A stretch of 64,000 nucleotides of DNA from assembly GCA_963844655.1 (NCBI GenBank), contig CAWJPA010000009.1:558001-622000 (forward strand). The letters are read 5' to 3'. Both the position numbers and the translations under genes were made by a program. This document shows positions 32,236 to 44,272 of the stretch, piece by piece; the stretch's first letter is position 1; the number at the start of each line of letters is the position of its first letter. This stretch comes from JASHPR01 sp963844655. Lineage in GTDB: Bacteria > Actinomycetota > Actinomycetes > Streptosporangiales > Streptosporangiaceae. Below the pieces are notes generated by a model, which did no database searches, was not told the DNA's origin, and was given only the letters and a program-made list of their open reading frames with translations.

Positions 32236-34059
32236 GTGCGCGAGTACAGCATTCCCGCCCTGGTCGAAATCCCCGCCGCGGCCAGCCTCACCGATGTGGT
32301 GTTCACGCGCGCCCGGCAGGAGCCGCACGCCGTGGTGATGCGGCGGAGGACCGACGAGGGCCGGTGGGACGACGTGACCGCGGAGCAGTTCCGCGACGAG
32401 GTGGCCGCCCTGGCCAAGGGCCTCATCGCGGCGGGCATCAGCCCTGGCGACCGGGTCGCGCTGATGTCGAGGACCCGGTACGAGTGGACCCTGATCGACT
32501 ACGCGATCTGGGCCGCCGGTGCCGTGACGGTCCCCATCTACGAAACCTCGTCCGCCTATGAGGTCGAGTGGATCGTCAGCGACTCAGGTGCCCGCGCCGC
32601 CTTCGCCGAGACCAGCAAGCACTCCGAGATGATCGGCGGAATGCGCGACCGGATCCCGGCCCTCGAGCACGTCTGGCTGATCGACGGCGGCACGGACAAC
32701 CCGGACAGCCTGGACAGCCTGGTCCACGGAACCCACGACGCCGACGTCACCGACGAGCAGCTTGAGCAGTACCGGACGGCGAGAAAGGCAGCGGACCCGG
32801 CCACGATCATCTACACCTCAGGCACCACGGGCCGCCCGAAGGGCTGTGAGATCACCCACGCCAACCTGCTCGCCGACGTCCGCAACGCAACGGAGGGTGC
32901 GCTCGTCGAGATCTTCGAGGTCGCCGGGAGCTCGACCCTTCTCTTCCTACCGCTGGCGCACTCGTTCGCCCGCATCATCCAGGTGGGCTGCCTGGAGTCC
33001 GGGGCCATCCTGGGGCACTGGCCGGACACCGGGACCGTGGCCCAGGCGCTGCCCGAGTTCCAGCCCACGTTCCTGCTGGCCGTGCCGCGGGTATTCGAGA
33101 AGGTCTTCAACAGCGCGCAGCAGCAGGCCTCGGCGAGCAAGGCGAAGAGCCGCATCTTCCAGGCCGCGGTGGAGACGGCCATCGCCTGGAGCAAGTCCCT
33201 TGACGCGGCGGACGGCCAGAGCACGCCCCGGATCCGGCACGCGCTGTTCGAACGCCTGGTCTACTCCAAGCTGCGGGCGGCTATCGGCGGCAAGGTGCGG
33301 TACGCGGTCTCCGGCGGCGCACCGCTCGGCGAGCGGCTCGGCCATTTCTTCCGCGGCGCCGGGATCACGATCCTGGAGGGCTACGGCCTGACCGAGACCT
33401 CGGCCGCCGCTGTGGTGAACAAGCCAAGCCGCAACAAGATCGGCACCGTCGGGCTGCCGCTGCCCGGCGTCGCGATCAGGATCGCCGACGACGGCGAGAT
33501 CCTGCTCCGGGGCCCGAACATCTTCCTCGGCTACTGGCACAACGACCCGGCCACGGCCGAGGCGCTGGACGGCGACGGCTGGCTGCATAGCGGGGATGTC
33601 GGCAGCCTGGACGACGAGGGCTTCCTGCGTGTCACCGGCCGGAAGAAGGAGCTCATCGTCACCGCGGGCGGCAAGAACGTCGCCCCCGCCGTGCTCGAAG
33701 ACCGGCTCCGGGCCCACCCGCTGATCAGCCAGTGCGTGGTGGTCGGCGACGCCCGGCCGTACGTCGCCTGCCTGATTACCCTGGACCCGGAGGCGGTGGA
33801 GTTCTGGAAACAGCAGCACGGCCGCCCGGCCGACGCGGACGTGACCGACGATCCCGAGCTCATCGCCGAGATCCAGGTGGCGGTGGACGACGCCAACCAG
33901 GCGGTCTCCCGCGCCGAGTCGATCCGGCGCTTCCGCATCCTCCATTCGGACTTCACCGAGGGCAATGGCTACCTGACGCCGTCGCTCAAGGTCCGCAGGA
34001 ATCTGGTCACCAAGGACTACGCGGCCGACATCGACGCGATCTACGCCCAGCCGAGATAA
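32236..34059 (+). CDS. Long-chain fatty-acid-CoA ligase (FadD15-like)
   Basis: The 607-residue ANL enzyme activates fatty acids to acyl-AMP and then acyl-CoA. It has the AMP-binding P-loop IIYTSGTTGRPKGCEITH, the adenine-site ILEGYGLTETSAAAVV, the aspartate in LHSGDVGSLDDEGFLRVTGR, and the hinge KKELIVTAGGKNVAP. Length and order agree with FadD15 (Rv2187) types, which precede pimB. GAGGAGG lies four bases before the GTG at 32236, and a TACGGT -10 element is at about 32175-32180. It is convergent with pimB, with a GC-rich dyad between them. Confidence 0.92.
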   Translation: MREYSIPALVEIPAAASLTDVVFTRARQEPHAVVMRRRTDEGRWDDVTAEQFRDEVAALAKGLIAAGISPGDRVALMSRTRYEWTLIDYAIWAAGAVTVPIYETSSAYEVEWIVSDSGARAAFAETSKHSEMIGGMRDRIPALEHVWLIDGGTDNPDSLDSLVHGTHDADVTDEQLEQYRTARKAADPATIIYTSGTTGRPKGCEITHANLLADVRNATEGALVEIFEVAGSSTLLFLPLAHSFARIIQVGCLESGAILGHWPDTGTVAQALPEFQPTFLLAVPRVFEKVFNSAQQQASASKAKSRIFQAAVETAIAWSKSLDAADGQSTPRIRHALFERLVYSKLRAAIGGKVRYAVSGGAPLGERLGHFFRGAGITILEGYGLTETSAAAVVNKPSRNKIGTVGLPLPGVAIRIADDGEILLRGPNIFLGYWHNDPATAEALDGDGWLHSGDVGSLDDEGFLRVTGRKKELIVTAGGKNVAPAVLEDRLRAHPLISQCVVVGDARPYVACLITLDPEAVEFWKQQHGRPADADVTDDPELIAEIQVAVDDANQAVSRAESIRRFRILHSDFTEGNGYLTPSLKVRRNLVTKDYAADIDAIYAQPR

Positions 34060-34129
34060 CGCGAATCGCGCGGCCGGCTCCCATCCCCCGGGCCGCTCAG
34101 GCTGGGGTGATCTGCCCGGGCGGCACCCG

Positions 34130-35275
34130 TCAGCCCGCCAGGATCTGCCAGAGCCGCTCGGCGACCAGCTCCCACCGCCATTCCCGGTCGACCCAGGCCA
34201 CGCCCTTCTCCCCCAGCGCGGCCGCGCCCGCCGGGTCAGCCAGCAGCTCGGAGATCCGGCGAGCGGCCGCCGCGACATCGCGGCCAGGCACCACGTAGCC
34301 GGTCTCGCCGTCCAGGATGGCGTCCGGTGCGCCGCCCGAGTCGCCGCCCACCACCGGCAGGCCCGACGCGGAGGCTTCCAGGTAGACGATCCCGAGCCCT
34401 TCCACGTCCAGGCCGCCCCGCCGGGTCCGGCAGGGCATCGCGAACACGTCCCCGGCCCGGTAGTAGGCCGGCAGGTCGGACGCGGGAACCGGGCCGGTGA
34501 ACACGACGGAGTCAGCGGCTCCGGAGTGCTCGGCCAGGCGCTCAAGCTCGCCGCGGTAGGGGCCGTCCCCGACGATCAGCAGCACGGGACCGCGATTTCG
34601 CGTCGTCTCCGGCACAGCGGCCAGCACCTGCGGCCAGGCTCGGATCAGGGTGTCCTGGCCCTTGCGCCGGACCAGCCGCGACACACAGACAACCACCGGG
34701 CGGCCGCCCAGGCCATGCCGTTCCCTGATCCGGTCCCCGCCCGTTCCTGGCCGGAACGTGCTGGTGTCCACGCCGGGCGCGAGCCGCACCATCCGCGCGG
34801 TGGCGGCGGGCGACAGCGCCCGGGCCAGCCGCGTGCGGAAGTACTCGCCCAGGTAGGTGACCACGTCGGTCTGCTCGCCGATCCGGCGCAGCAGGCCACG
34901 TGCCACCGGCAGCACCGCCCAGCCCGCCTCGTGCCCGTGCGTAATCGCCACCAGCCGCCGGGCCCCCGCCCGGCGCAGCGACGGCGCGAGCAGCCCGAGC
35001 GGCGCGGCGGCCCCGAACAGCACCGTGTCGCACCCGTGTTCCCGCAGGATCCGCGCGGCGCGGCGGGCCACCGACGGCACCGGCAGCATCAGCGAGGTCG
35101 GGTGCCTGATGACCGGGAACGGCTGTTTCGCATCGAAGTCGGCGGCGCCTTCCCACGAAGGCGCGTAGACGACCACCGACCCGGCCGGCATCCGGCAGGC
35201 CAGCGCGTGCACGAACGACTGGATACCGCCGCGCCGCGGCGGGTAGTCGTTGCTGACGATGAGAACCTTCGGCAC
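34130..35275 (-). CDS. pimB: GT4 glycosyltransferase, PimB-like mannosyltransferase
   Basis: PimB uses GDP-mannose to add the second mannose to phosphatidylinositol mannosides on the inner membrane face. The 381-residue GT-B protein shows VLIVSNDYPPRRGGIQSFVH (acceptor domain), CVSRLVRRKGQDTLIRAWP, VFTGPVPASDLPAYYRAGDV and the E-x7-E region LDVEGLGIVYLEASASGLPV. It follows fadD as Rv2188c follows fadD15. The GTG at 35275 fits the homologous start. The frame is open 65 codons upstream but those residues are Arg-rich and not conserved-looking. Substrate is inferred from gene order; other sugar acceptors are possible. Confidence 0.88.
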   Translation of the reverse strand: MPKVLIVSNDYPPRRGGIQSFVHALACRMPAGSVVVYAPSWEGAADFDAKQPFPVIRHPTSLMLPVPSVARRAARILREHGCDTVLFGAAAPLGLLAPSLRRAGARRLVAITHGHEAGWAVLPVARGLLRRIGEQTDVVTYLGEYFRTRLARALSPAATARMVRLAPGVDTSTFRPGTGGDRIRERHGLGGRPVVVCVSRLVRRKGQDTLIRAWPQVLAAVPETTRNRGPVLLIVGDGPYRGELERLAEHSGAADSVVFTGPVPASDLPAYYRAGDVFAMPCRTRRGGLDVEGLGIVYLEASASGLPVVGGDSGGAPDAILDGETGYVVPGRDVAAAARRISELLADPAGAAALGEKGVAWVDREWRWELVAERLWQILAG

Positions 35276-35477
35276 CCTGCGCTCCCGGGCCACCAGGCGC
35301 GGATCTCGATCGCGCCGGCGGCGTGACTCAGTGATCTTAGCGATATCACACGGCCTCAGGGCGCGGCCATCACCGGTGGTCCTGTTCCTGTGACCGGAAA
35401 CGCTTGCCCCGGACCCCTCCCGACCTTGCCGCCCCGGTGAGTTTCCCGGCTCCCTCGCGGTACCGCGCACCGGCGCT

Positions 35478-37736
35478 TTAAACCGGATGGGTGTCGGGAG
35501 TGATGGTGTAGGTGCGTCCGGCGGGTGTGGTCCACCTGAACTCGCCGGGCCTGGTCTGCTCCAGCTTCCAGCGAGGGTGCTGCTTCAGCTGGTGATGGCC
35601 GCGGCAGGCGCCGCCGAGGTTGCAGCCGCAGGTCCGGCCGTCGTCGTCGTAAGGGTGGGTGTGGTCCAGGTCGGCGCGCCAGGCGGGCTGGCGGCAGGCC
35701 GGGCTGCGGCAGGTCACATCCCGCGCGATCACGAACTCCCGCAGCCGCGGCGGGGGCCGGTAGGCCGGTGACTCGCCGGTGTGCGCGCAGCCTCCGGCCT
35801 GCTGGTCGGCCAGGCCCTGGGCCAGCGCCCGGTCGAGTGCTGCGGTGGCGGCCCGCAGCGCGGCCGCGGTGATCCCTTCCGGCGGGTCGGCGCCAGCCGG
35901 TGGACCAGTCCCGGCGGGCCCGGCCCCGGCCGCTGTTTGCCGGGCGGTGGTGATGGTGTCCTGGGTGATGGCGAGGGTGATGCGGCCGACCAGCCCGTTT
36001 CCGGGCGGCCCGTCCCGGCAGGGCCCGTCACGGCAAGGACTGTCGTGGCAGGAACTCTCCTGTGGTGGGCTAGCGCGGGAGCGGCGGCGGATCCGGCTGA
36101 CCGCGATGGCCTGCCCGGCGGTGCTGGTGACGATCACCCGCCACGGGACGGCCGGGTCGGCTTCCGCGGCGGCCGCGAGGTGGCGGGCCTGGGTGGCGGT
36201 GATGGGGCCGATGCGGCCCAGCAGTCCCGGTGTGCTGGTCTGGCCGGTCAGGGTGGTCCAGGGCAGGGTCACATCCAGCAGCCCGGGCACCGGCCGCCCG
36301 TCAGCCGGCACTGCGGCCGGGCGGGCCAGGGCGGGCGGGATCGCGCCCAGCTGCGGCCACACCGGCCCGGGCCCGGTCCCGGCCAGGTCGTCATCCTCTT
36401 CGTCGGGGTCCCACCACCGGCCGTCCTCACCGGCATCGTCGGCAGCGCGGTCCAGGGCCTCGTCCAGGCCGTCGTCCTCCGGAGCGTCCTCATCGCGCGG
36501 GGCGGGCAGGTCATCGGGCCGGCTGTCGTCGCGGCGACCATGGCCCGCGCCGGGACCGCCGCCGGGTCCGCCGTCATAGGGACCGTGCTGGTCAGGGCCG
36601 CCGTCGCCGGGGCCGGGGTCGTCGGGCCGGGCGCCCTCAGCAGGCGGGATCGGGGGCAGGGTGCCGTTCAGCAGGCCGAGCAGGACCTGGGACCGGTGCC
36701 AGCCCAGCGGGCCGTCCAGCCCGGCGGCCTTGCGGGCCCGGGCCAGCGCGTTCAGCCGCGCGAACCCCGCCGCGGCCTCGATCTGCGGCTGCTTGTCCGC
36801 CACAATCGTCGCGGTCTGATCCACCTCCCCGAACAACCGCACATCCGCATGCCGCTCCGCCGCCAGGCGACGCCGCTCGGCCCCCTCGGGATCGGCGGCG
36901 ATCACCAGACGGCGCAGCCAGTCCTTCAGATCCGCGGCCGTCCGCCGCCCGGCACCGGGCAACGCCTTAGCCTCCACGACCCGGGCCGTGTCCTGGCTCA
37001 GCACCGACGTGGCCTCAGCGATCGCCCGGGCCCGCTCCAGGTCAACGACCCCGGCCGCCAGTGCCTGACCGGTGGCAGGCAGCCGCCAGGTCAGGGTCAC
37101 GCCCAGGTCGGCCCACGCCGCCGCGCTGTACCCCGACAGCATCAGCGCGAACGAGATCTGCCCCTGGGCATCGCGGCACAGCCGCACCGGCCGCCCATCG
37201 GCTTCCAGCCCGATCCTCGAGTCAGCCGCGGCGGCCCGGGCACTGATCTGCCCGGCAGCGGCCAGCCCCGCGGCATGCGCATGAGACGCCGCCCGCTGAG
37301 CGGCAATCATCATCCCGGCCAGCGCATCCTCATCCAGCCGGCCCGCCGCCGAGGTGGCGGCCTCGAGCCAAGCGACCTGGGCGGGCCTCGGGGCCATGTG
37401 CTCCACCGCGATCGCCGCAGACCAGGCCAGGTCCGGCTCGCTCATCCGCCCATCAGAGGCCGCGGCCAGCTCGTCGGCGAGCACCACCCCCTGATCAGAG
37501 CCAGCATCGGCCAGCCGGCCCGAAGCCGCCAGCGCCTCCAGCAGCGCCGGGTAGTCAAGGGCAGGCAGCCCGGCAGGCGGCGCAGGCTGACCCAGCACGC
37601 GCTCCGGCCCGGACCCGAACTCAGGCACCGGGCCGGTGTCCACGCTGCCCGGCACCCAGGCGAACCGCGGGCCACGCGGAGTCCCAGGCGCCGCGCTCTC
37701 TCCCTCGGGGCTGGATCCTGGCTCCTGAACGGTCAT
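35478..37736 (-). CDS. DUF222 / HNH endonuclease protein (13E12-repeat type)
   Basis: This 752-residue protein has an N-terminal helical DUF222 domain (about 60-350), a long acidic Pro/Gly/Asp linker, and a C-terminal HNH nuclease domain: CRSPACRQPAWRADLDHTHP and CGCNLGGACRGHHQLKQHP. Such genes occur in several copies in many actinobacteria and are thought to be mobile, but no insertion ends are seen here. The ATG at 37736 is chosen because GGAGGAGGTG stands six bases before it; the frame runs on to an ATG at 37823. A cysteine/Asp stretch (CHDSPCRDGPCRDG) is unusual. It sits between pimB and metH, where the mycobacterial order has neither gene. Confidence 0.85.
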   Translation of the reverse strand: MTVQEPGSSPEGESAAPGTPRGPRFAWVPGSVDTGPVPEFGSGPERVLGQPAPPAGLPALDYPALLEALAASGRLADAGSDQGVVLADELAAASDGRMSEPDLAWSAAIAVEHMAPRPAQVAWLEAATSAAGRLDEDALAGMMIAAQRAASHAHAAGLAAAGQISARAAAADSRIGLEADGRPVRLCRDAQGQISFALMLSGYSAAAWADLGVTLTWRLPATGQALAAGVVDLERARAIAEATSVLSQDTARVVEAKALPGAGRRTAADLKDWLRRLVIAADPEGAERRRLAAERHADVRLFGEVDQTATIVADKQPQIEAAAGFARLNALARARKAAGLDGPLGWHRSQVLLGLLNGTLPPIPPAEGARPDDPGPGDGGPDQHGPYDGGPGGGPGAGHGRRDDSRPDDLPAPRDEDAPEDDGLDEALDRAADDAGEDGRWWDPDEEDDDLAGTGPGPVWPQLGAIPPALARPAAVPADGRPVPGLLDVTLPWTTLTGQTSTPGLLGRIGPITATQARHLAAAAEADPAVPWRVIVTSTAGQAIAVSRIRRRSRASPPQESSCHDSPCRDGPCRDGPPGNGLVGRITLAITQDTITTARQTAAGAGPAGTGPPAGADPPEGITAAALRAATAALDRALAQGLADQQAGGCAHTGESPAYRPPPRLREFVIARDVTCRSPACRQPAWRADLDHTHPYDDDGRTCGCNLGGACRGHHQLKQHPRWKLEQTRPGEFRWTTPAGRTYTITPDTHPV

Positions 37737-37866
37737 CCGGGTCACCTCCTCCGGACTGGGCAGCGCCGTCATTTCGTGGTCTCTGATCACCGTATCGACA
37801 GATACCGACAGAATGGTCGGCATACAGAGGAAGATGAAGACTTATCTAGAAAAAAGTTTTCAGAAA

Positions 37867-37884
37867 GATCGCTGACTAGCGATC
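37867..37884. promoter_or_regulatory. Inverted repeat upstream of metH riboswitch
   Basis: GATCGCT-GACT-AGCGATC is a perfect 7-bp dyad in an AT-richer stretch between the HNH gene and metH. It could be an operator or a small hairpin. No U run follows. Confidence 0.35.
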
Positions 37885-37930
37885 ATGGCGGGCCGGGAGA
37901 ACTCGCATTGCTCGTGGCGTTACCATGATT

Positions 37931-38016
37931 GACAGGCCGAGAGGCGCTGCAACGGGCTCACACCCGCCACGCTCGGCCGTGCTATCTGTTCAAGGGCGCC
38001 TCCTATTACAGGAGGT
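37931..38016 (+). promoter_or_regulatory. S-adenosylhomocysteine (SAH) riboswitch upstream of metH
   Basis: The pattern fits the SAH riboswitch family. Stem P1 is GGCCGAG (37935-37941) with CTCGGCC (37972-37978). The core GGCGCTGCAACGGG and the P2 pair CGGG (37953-37956)/CCCG (37963-37966) match the family. GGCGC (37943-37947) can pair with GCGCC (37996-38000) as the pseudoknot stem P4. Then CCTCCT (37999-38004) and AGGAGG (38010-38015) form a perfect hairpin hiding the ribosome site. P4 and this hairpin share bases 37999-38000, so SAH binding should free the ribosome site and switch metH on. Confidence 0.8.
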
Positions 38017-38027
38017 GGTTCGGGCAG

Positions 38028-41666
<3,639 letters not shown>

Positions 41667-41715
41667 GCCCGCTTCGCTGAGAATCGTGCGGCGTGGATCT
41701 GGCTGGCCCGGGCAC

Positions 41716-41754
41716 AGTACGACCCCGGCGGGTGTTCATCGCCGGGGTCGTGCT
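41716..41754. terminator. Bidirectional terminator between metH and NlpC/P60 gene
   Basis: A 15-bp stem (one G-T pair) joins 41716-41730 to 41740-41754 with a 9-base loop; its core is ACGACCCCGGCG/CGCCGGGGTCGT. It lies between two convergent stop codons and is the strongest such hairpin seen in the window. Confidence 0.7.
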
Positions 41755-41771
41755 GACTACCGTGCGCCGGG

Positions 41772-42800
41772 CTACGGCCGGACGGCCCCATCGAGGTTGG
41801 ACAGGTACCAGCCGGTGAGCGCGACCTTCTCCACGTCGAGTCCGGTGTGCGGAGCGTCGATCAGCATGTTGTTGCCCACGTAGATGCCGACGTGGCTCGC
41901 GCCGGCGAACACCAGGATGTCACCGGGCTCGAGTGCGGACGTCGACACGTGCGGGAGGCTGGCCCACTGATCCTCGCTGGTGCGCTCGATCGACACCCCG
42001 GCCGACGCCCATGCCTCCATGGTCAGACCGGAGCAGTCGTAGCCGCTGCCGCAGGGACCGGTGCCCCCGAACACATATGGGCAGCCAAGCGCGTTGTACG
42101 CAAATGCCACGGCCTTCTCGGCCTGCGTATTGGTCGGTCCCGTGAACTGGCCGACTGTCGTGCCACCCGAGCCGAGGCCGGTGTTCTGCGCCGGGGAGAG
42201 CTGGGCGAGCAGCGACTGCTGCTGCGCGATCGCCTTTTTCAGCGTCGTCTTCTTGCTGGCCAGCTTCGTCTTGAGCGAGGCGATCGCGTCCTTGGCGCGG
42301 CGCGCGGACTGCTGCGCGCCCTCGAGCCGCTTGGCGGCCGCGAAGTACTGGCGCATCGCGCTGCGGTTGGACGACGACAGCTCGAGCAGGATCGACGACT
42401 GGTTGAGAATCTCCTGCGGGTCGCCCGAGGTGAGCAGCGCCTCCGGTGTGGTCAGGGCGCTGTTCTCAAACTGCTGCGCCGCGATCTGGGCGACCTGGGT
42501 GCGCATCGAGTCGAACGTCACCAGGTACCGCGCGGCCTGCTTGTTCACCAGCGCGAGCCGCTGGTTGGCCGACGTCAGCTCCTGCTGGACCTGGTTGAAC
42601 TGATCATCAAGCTTGTCGGCCTGTGTGTTCAGCTTGTTGAGCTTCTGCTGGATCTGGCTGACTGTCGGCTGCGGCGCACCGCTGGCCACGCCACCCGTCA
42701 TGATGAGCGCGCCTGCGGCGATGAGGCCGAGAGGTATGGCCACGCCACGGCGCTTGAGAGAACCGATCAGATTGGTACTGCCCGCTCCCCGCGTATGCAC
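41772..42800 (-). CDS. Secreted NlpC/P60 peptidoglycan endopeptidase with coiled coil
   Basis: The 342-residue hydrolase should cut D-iGlu-mDAP bonds in the cell wall. It has a signal peptide (GLIAAGALIMTGGVASGAP), then a long coiled coil of about 170 residues (QIQQKLNKLNTQADKLDDQF onward), and a C-terminal NlpC/P60 domain with Cys in GYDCSGLTMEAW, His in ASHVGIYVGNN and a further His in LIDAPHTG. The coiled coil probably holds the active site shut until activated. Rv2190c is the counterpart by gene order. GTG at 42800 is the likely start, with AAGGAG 12 bases before it. A c-di-AMP riboswitch precedes the gene. Confidence 0.92.
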   Translation of the reverse strand: MHTRGAGSTNLIGSLKRRGVAIPLGLIAAGALIMTGGVASGAPQPTVSQIQQKLNKLNTQADKLDDQFNQVQQELTSANQRLALVNKQAARYLVTFDSMRTQVAQIAAQQFENSALTTPEALLTSGDPQEILNQSSILLELSSSNRSAMRQYFAAAKRLEGAQQSARRAKDAIASLKTKLASKKTTLKKAIAQQQSLLAQLSPAQNTGLGSGGTTVGQFTGPTNTQAEKAVAFAYNALGCPYVFGGTGPCGSGYDCSGLTMEAWASAGVSIERTSEDQWASLPHVSTSALEPGDILVFAGASHVGIYVGNNMLIDAPHTGLDVEKVALTGWYLSNLDGAVRP

Positions 42801-42825
42801 CTGCGTGACACGCTCCTTCTCCCAC

Positions 42826-43000
42826 TGTCCGCCTACCGGGTGAGCTGACGGGTTCGGGCTGTGGAAGTGCGCCCTACGGTCCGGTCCGCTTATGGCGGCC
42901 CGGACCGATTCACCCCTGGAGTACCCCGGGCGCAGCCCGGTGTCCTCCGGTGGGTCCCCGGCTCTCCGGCCGACCTGGCGGGCCAGCGGAGATTCGGCAG
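42826..43000 (-). promoter_or_regulatory. ydaO/yuaA c-di-AMP riboswitch upstream of NlpC/P60 gene
   Basis: Read on the minus strand the leader has the conserved blocks of this riboswitch in order: GGGGTGAATC (42907-42916), CCGTAGGGCGC (42869-42879), CCCGAACCCGTCAGCT (42843-42858) and CCCGGTAGGCGG (42829-42840). GC-rich helical segments occur upstream (CCGGAGAGCCGG near 42960). High c-di-AMP would be expected to turn the hydrolase off, as for other actinobacterial cell-wall hydrolases. The 5' boundary is approximate. Confidence 0.88.
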
Positions 43001-43187
43001 CGGCCGATCGCCGTCGCCTCGGCGGCGACTGCTTAGCGAGTGGCTCGGAGGATGACACTAGTGATACTCGGGTGGTGTATTCAACCACTTCACGCACTCT
43101 CACCCAGGCTTAATGCCCCCCTGGCCTGCGCGGTGCGAGCGCCGGACCCGCGCCGCGCGCCTGATCCGGACTGTCAGAGCCCGGTCC
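43001..43187. other. Divergent promoter region between riboswitch and DnaQ gene
   Basis: This stretch carries a GC hairpin (CGCCGTCGCC/GGCGGCG, about 43010-43027) and the short dyad GTGGT-N7-ACCAC near 43074. It should hold the promoter of the riboswitch transcript. No coding sequence is seen. Confidence 0.4.
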
Positions 43188-43193
43188 TACGGT
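43188..43193 (+). promoter_or_regulatory. -10 box of DnaQ gene (leaderless)
   Basis: TACGGT lies six bases before the GTG at 43200; no ribosome site is present. Confidence 0.45.
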
Positions 43194-43199
43194 GATCGT

Positions 43200-43880
43200 G
43201 TGACCCCCTGCGAACCGATCACGTCCAGCGCTGCGGAGCCAATCGCGGCGGCGCCGGTCGCCGTTCGGCCCGCCCATTCGGCGCCGATTCACCCGGCCGC
43301 GATTCACCCGGTGCCGACGGGGCCGATCGCGAGCCTCGATTTCGTGGTCGTCGATGTGGAGACGACCGGCTGGCTGCCGGAGGAGGCCAGCATCACCGAG
43401 ATCGGCGCGGTGCGGGTCAGCGCGGGCCGGCCGACCGCGGAGTTCACCTCGCTGATCAACCCCGGCGGCCCCATCCCGCCGGACATCACCGAGCTGACCG
43501 GCATCACCGATGCGATGGTCCGGCACGCGCCAGCGGCCGGCGCGGTGCTGCCTGGTTTCCTGGCCTTCGCCCGGGGCTGCGTGCTGACCGCGCACAACGC
43601 GCCGTTCGACATCGGCTTCCTCAGCGCGGCGTGCGACCGCGGCCGCCTCCCCTGGCCGGACTTCCCGGTCCTCGACACCGCGGCGCTGGCCCGCTCGGTG
43701 CTCGGCGAGACCGAGGTGCCCGACTGCAAGCTGGCCACGCTGGCCGACTTCTTCGGCGCCAGGACCCGGCCGTGCCACCGGGCGCTGGCCGACGCCAAGG
43801 CCACCGCGGACGTGCTGCAGGGATTGCTGGGCAGGCTGGCGTTGGCGGGGGTGCGCACGCTCGCGGAGCTCAGCGCCTGA
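43200..43880 (+). CDS. DnaQ-type 3'-5' exonuclease
   Basis: The 226-residue DEDDh exonuclease resembles the proofreading subunit of DNA polymerase III and may act in repair. ExoI is VVVDVETTGW, ExoII is LTAHNAPFDIGFLSAA, and ExoIII is CHRALADAKATADVL, so all acidic ligands and the histidine are present. A 65-residue Pro/Ala-rich leader precedes the domain. Rv2191 is the positional counterpart but is longer, with a UvrC-like part that is absent here. The GTG start has a -10 box six bases upstream. Confidence 0.9.
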   Translation: MTPCEPITSSAAEPIAAAPVAVRPAHSAPIHPAAIHPVPTGPIASLDFVVVDVETTGWLPEEASITEIGAVRVSAGRPTAEFTSLINPGGPIPPDITELTGITDAMVRHAPAAGAVLPGFLAFARGCVLTAHNAPFDIGFLSAACDRGRLPWPDFPVLDTAALARSVLGETEVPDCKLATLADFFGARTRPCHRALADAKATADVLQGLLGRLALAGVRTLAELSA

Positions 43881-43984
43881 TCAGCCCGGGACGGCGGACG
43901 CGGTACGCTACTGCCGCGCCCGCGCCGCAAGCAGCCGGGAGCGCCGCCCGGAGGGCCGAGGAGGCCGCAGCTGAGGAGGCCACA

Positions 43985-44272
43985 ATGGTCACCGCCATCG
44001 TCCTGGTCAAGGCCGACGTCGCGCGCATCCCGGAGACGGCCGAGGCGATCGCCCAGATACCAGAGGTCAGCGAGGTCTACTCGGTGACGGGCGAGTTCGA
44101 CCTCGTGGCCATGGTCCGGGTCCGCGCGCACGAGGAACTCGGCGACGTCATCCCGGGCACGCTGAACCGGGTCCCCGGCGTGACGCACACCGAGACCCAC
44201 ATCGCGTTCCGCACCTACTCGCGGCACGACCTCGAGGCCGCGTTCGCGCTCGGCTTCTCCGAGCCCGCCTGA
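43985..44272 (+). CDS. Lrp/AsnC ligand-binding (RAM) domain protein
   Basis: This 95-residue protein is a stand-alone RAM (AsnC_trans_reg) domain without helix-turn-helix. It reads MVTAIVLVKADVARIPETAE, VYSVTGEFDLVAMVRVRAHE and the late TETHIAFRTYSRHDLEAAF. Such proteins form rings that bind amino acids and may modulate partner regulators or enzymes. It ends immediately before the convergent trpD stop, so an amino-acid link to tryptophan synthesis is tempting but unproven. GAGGAGG precedes the ATG, and a TACGCT -10 element is near 43909. Confidence 0.9.
   Translation: MVTAIVLVKADVARIPETAEAIAQIPEVSEVYSVTGEFDLVAMVRVRAHEELGDVIPGTLNRVPGVTHTETHIAFRTYSRHDLEAAFALGFSEPA

Noticed and set aside
37931..38016. 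Cobalamin riboswitch upstream of metH
   Set aside because: There is no B12-box sequence; the stems and core fit the SAH class much better.
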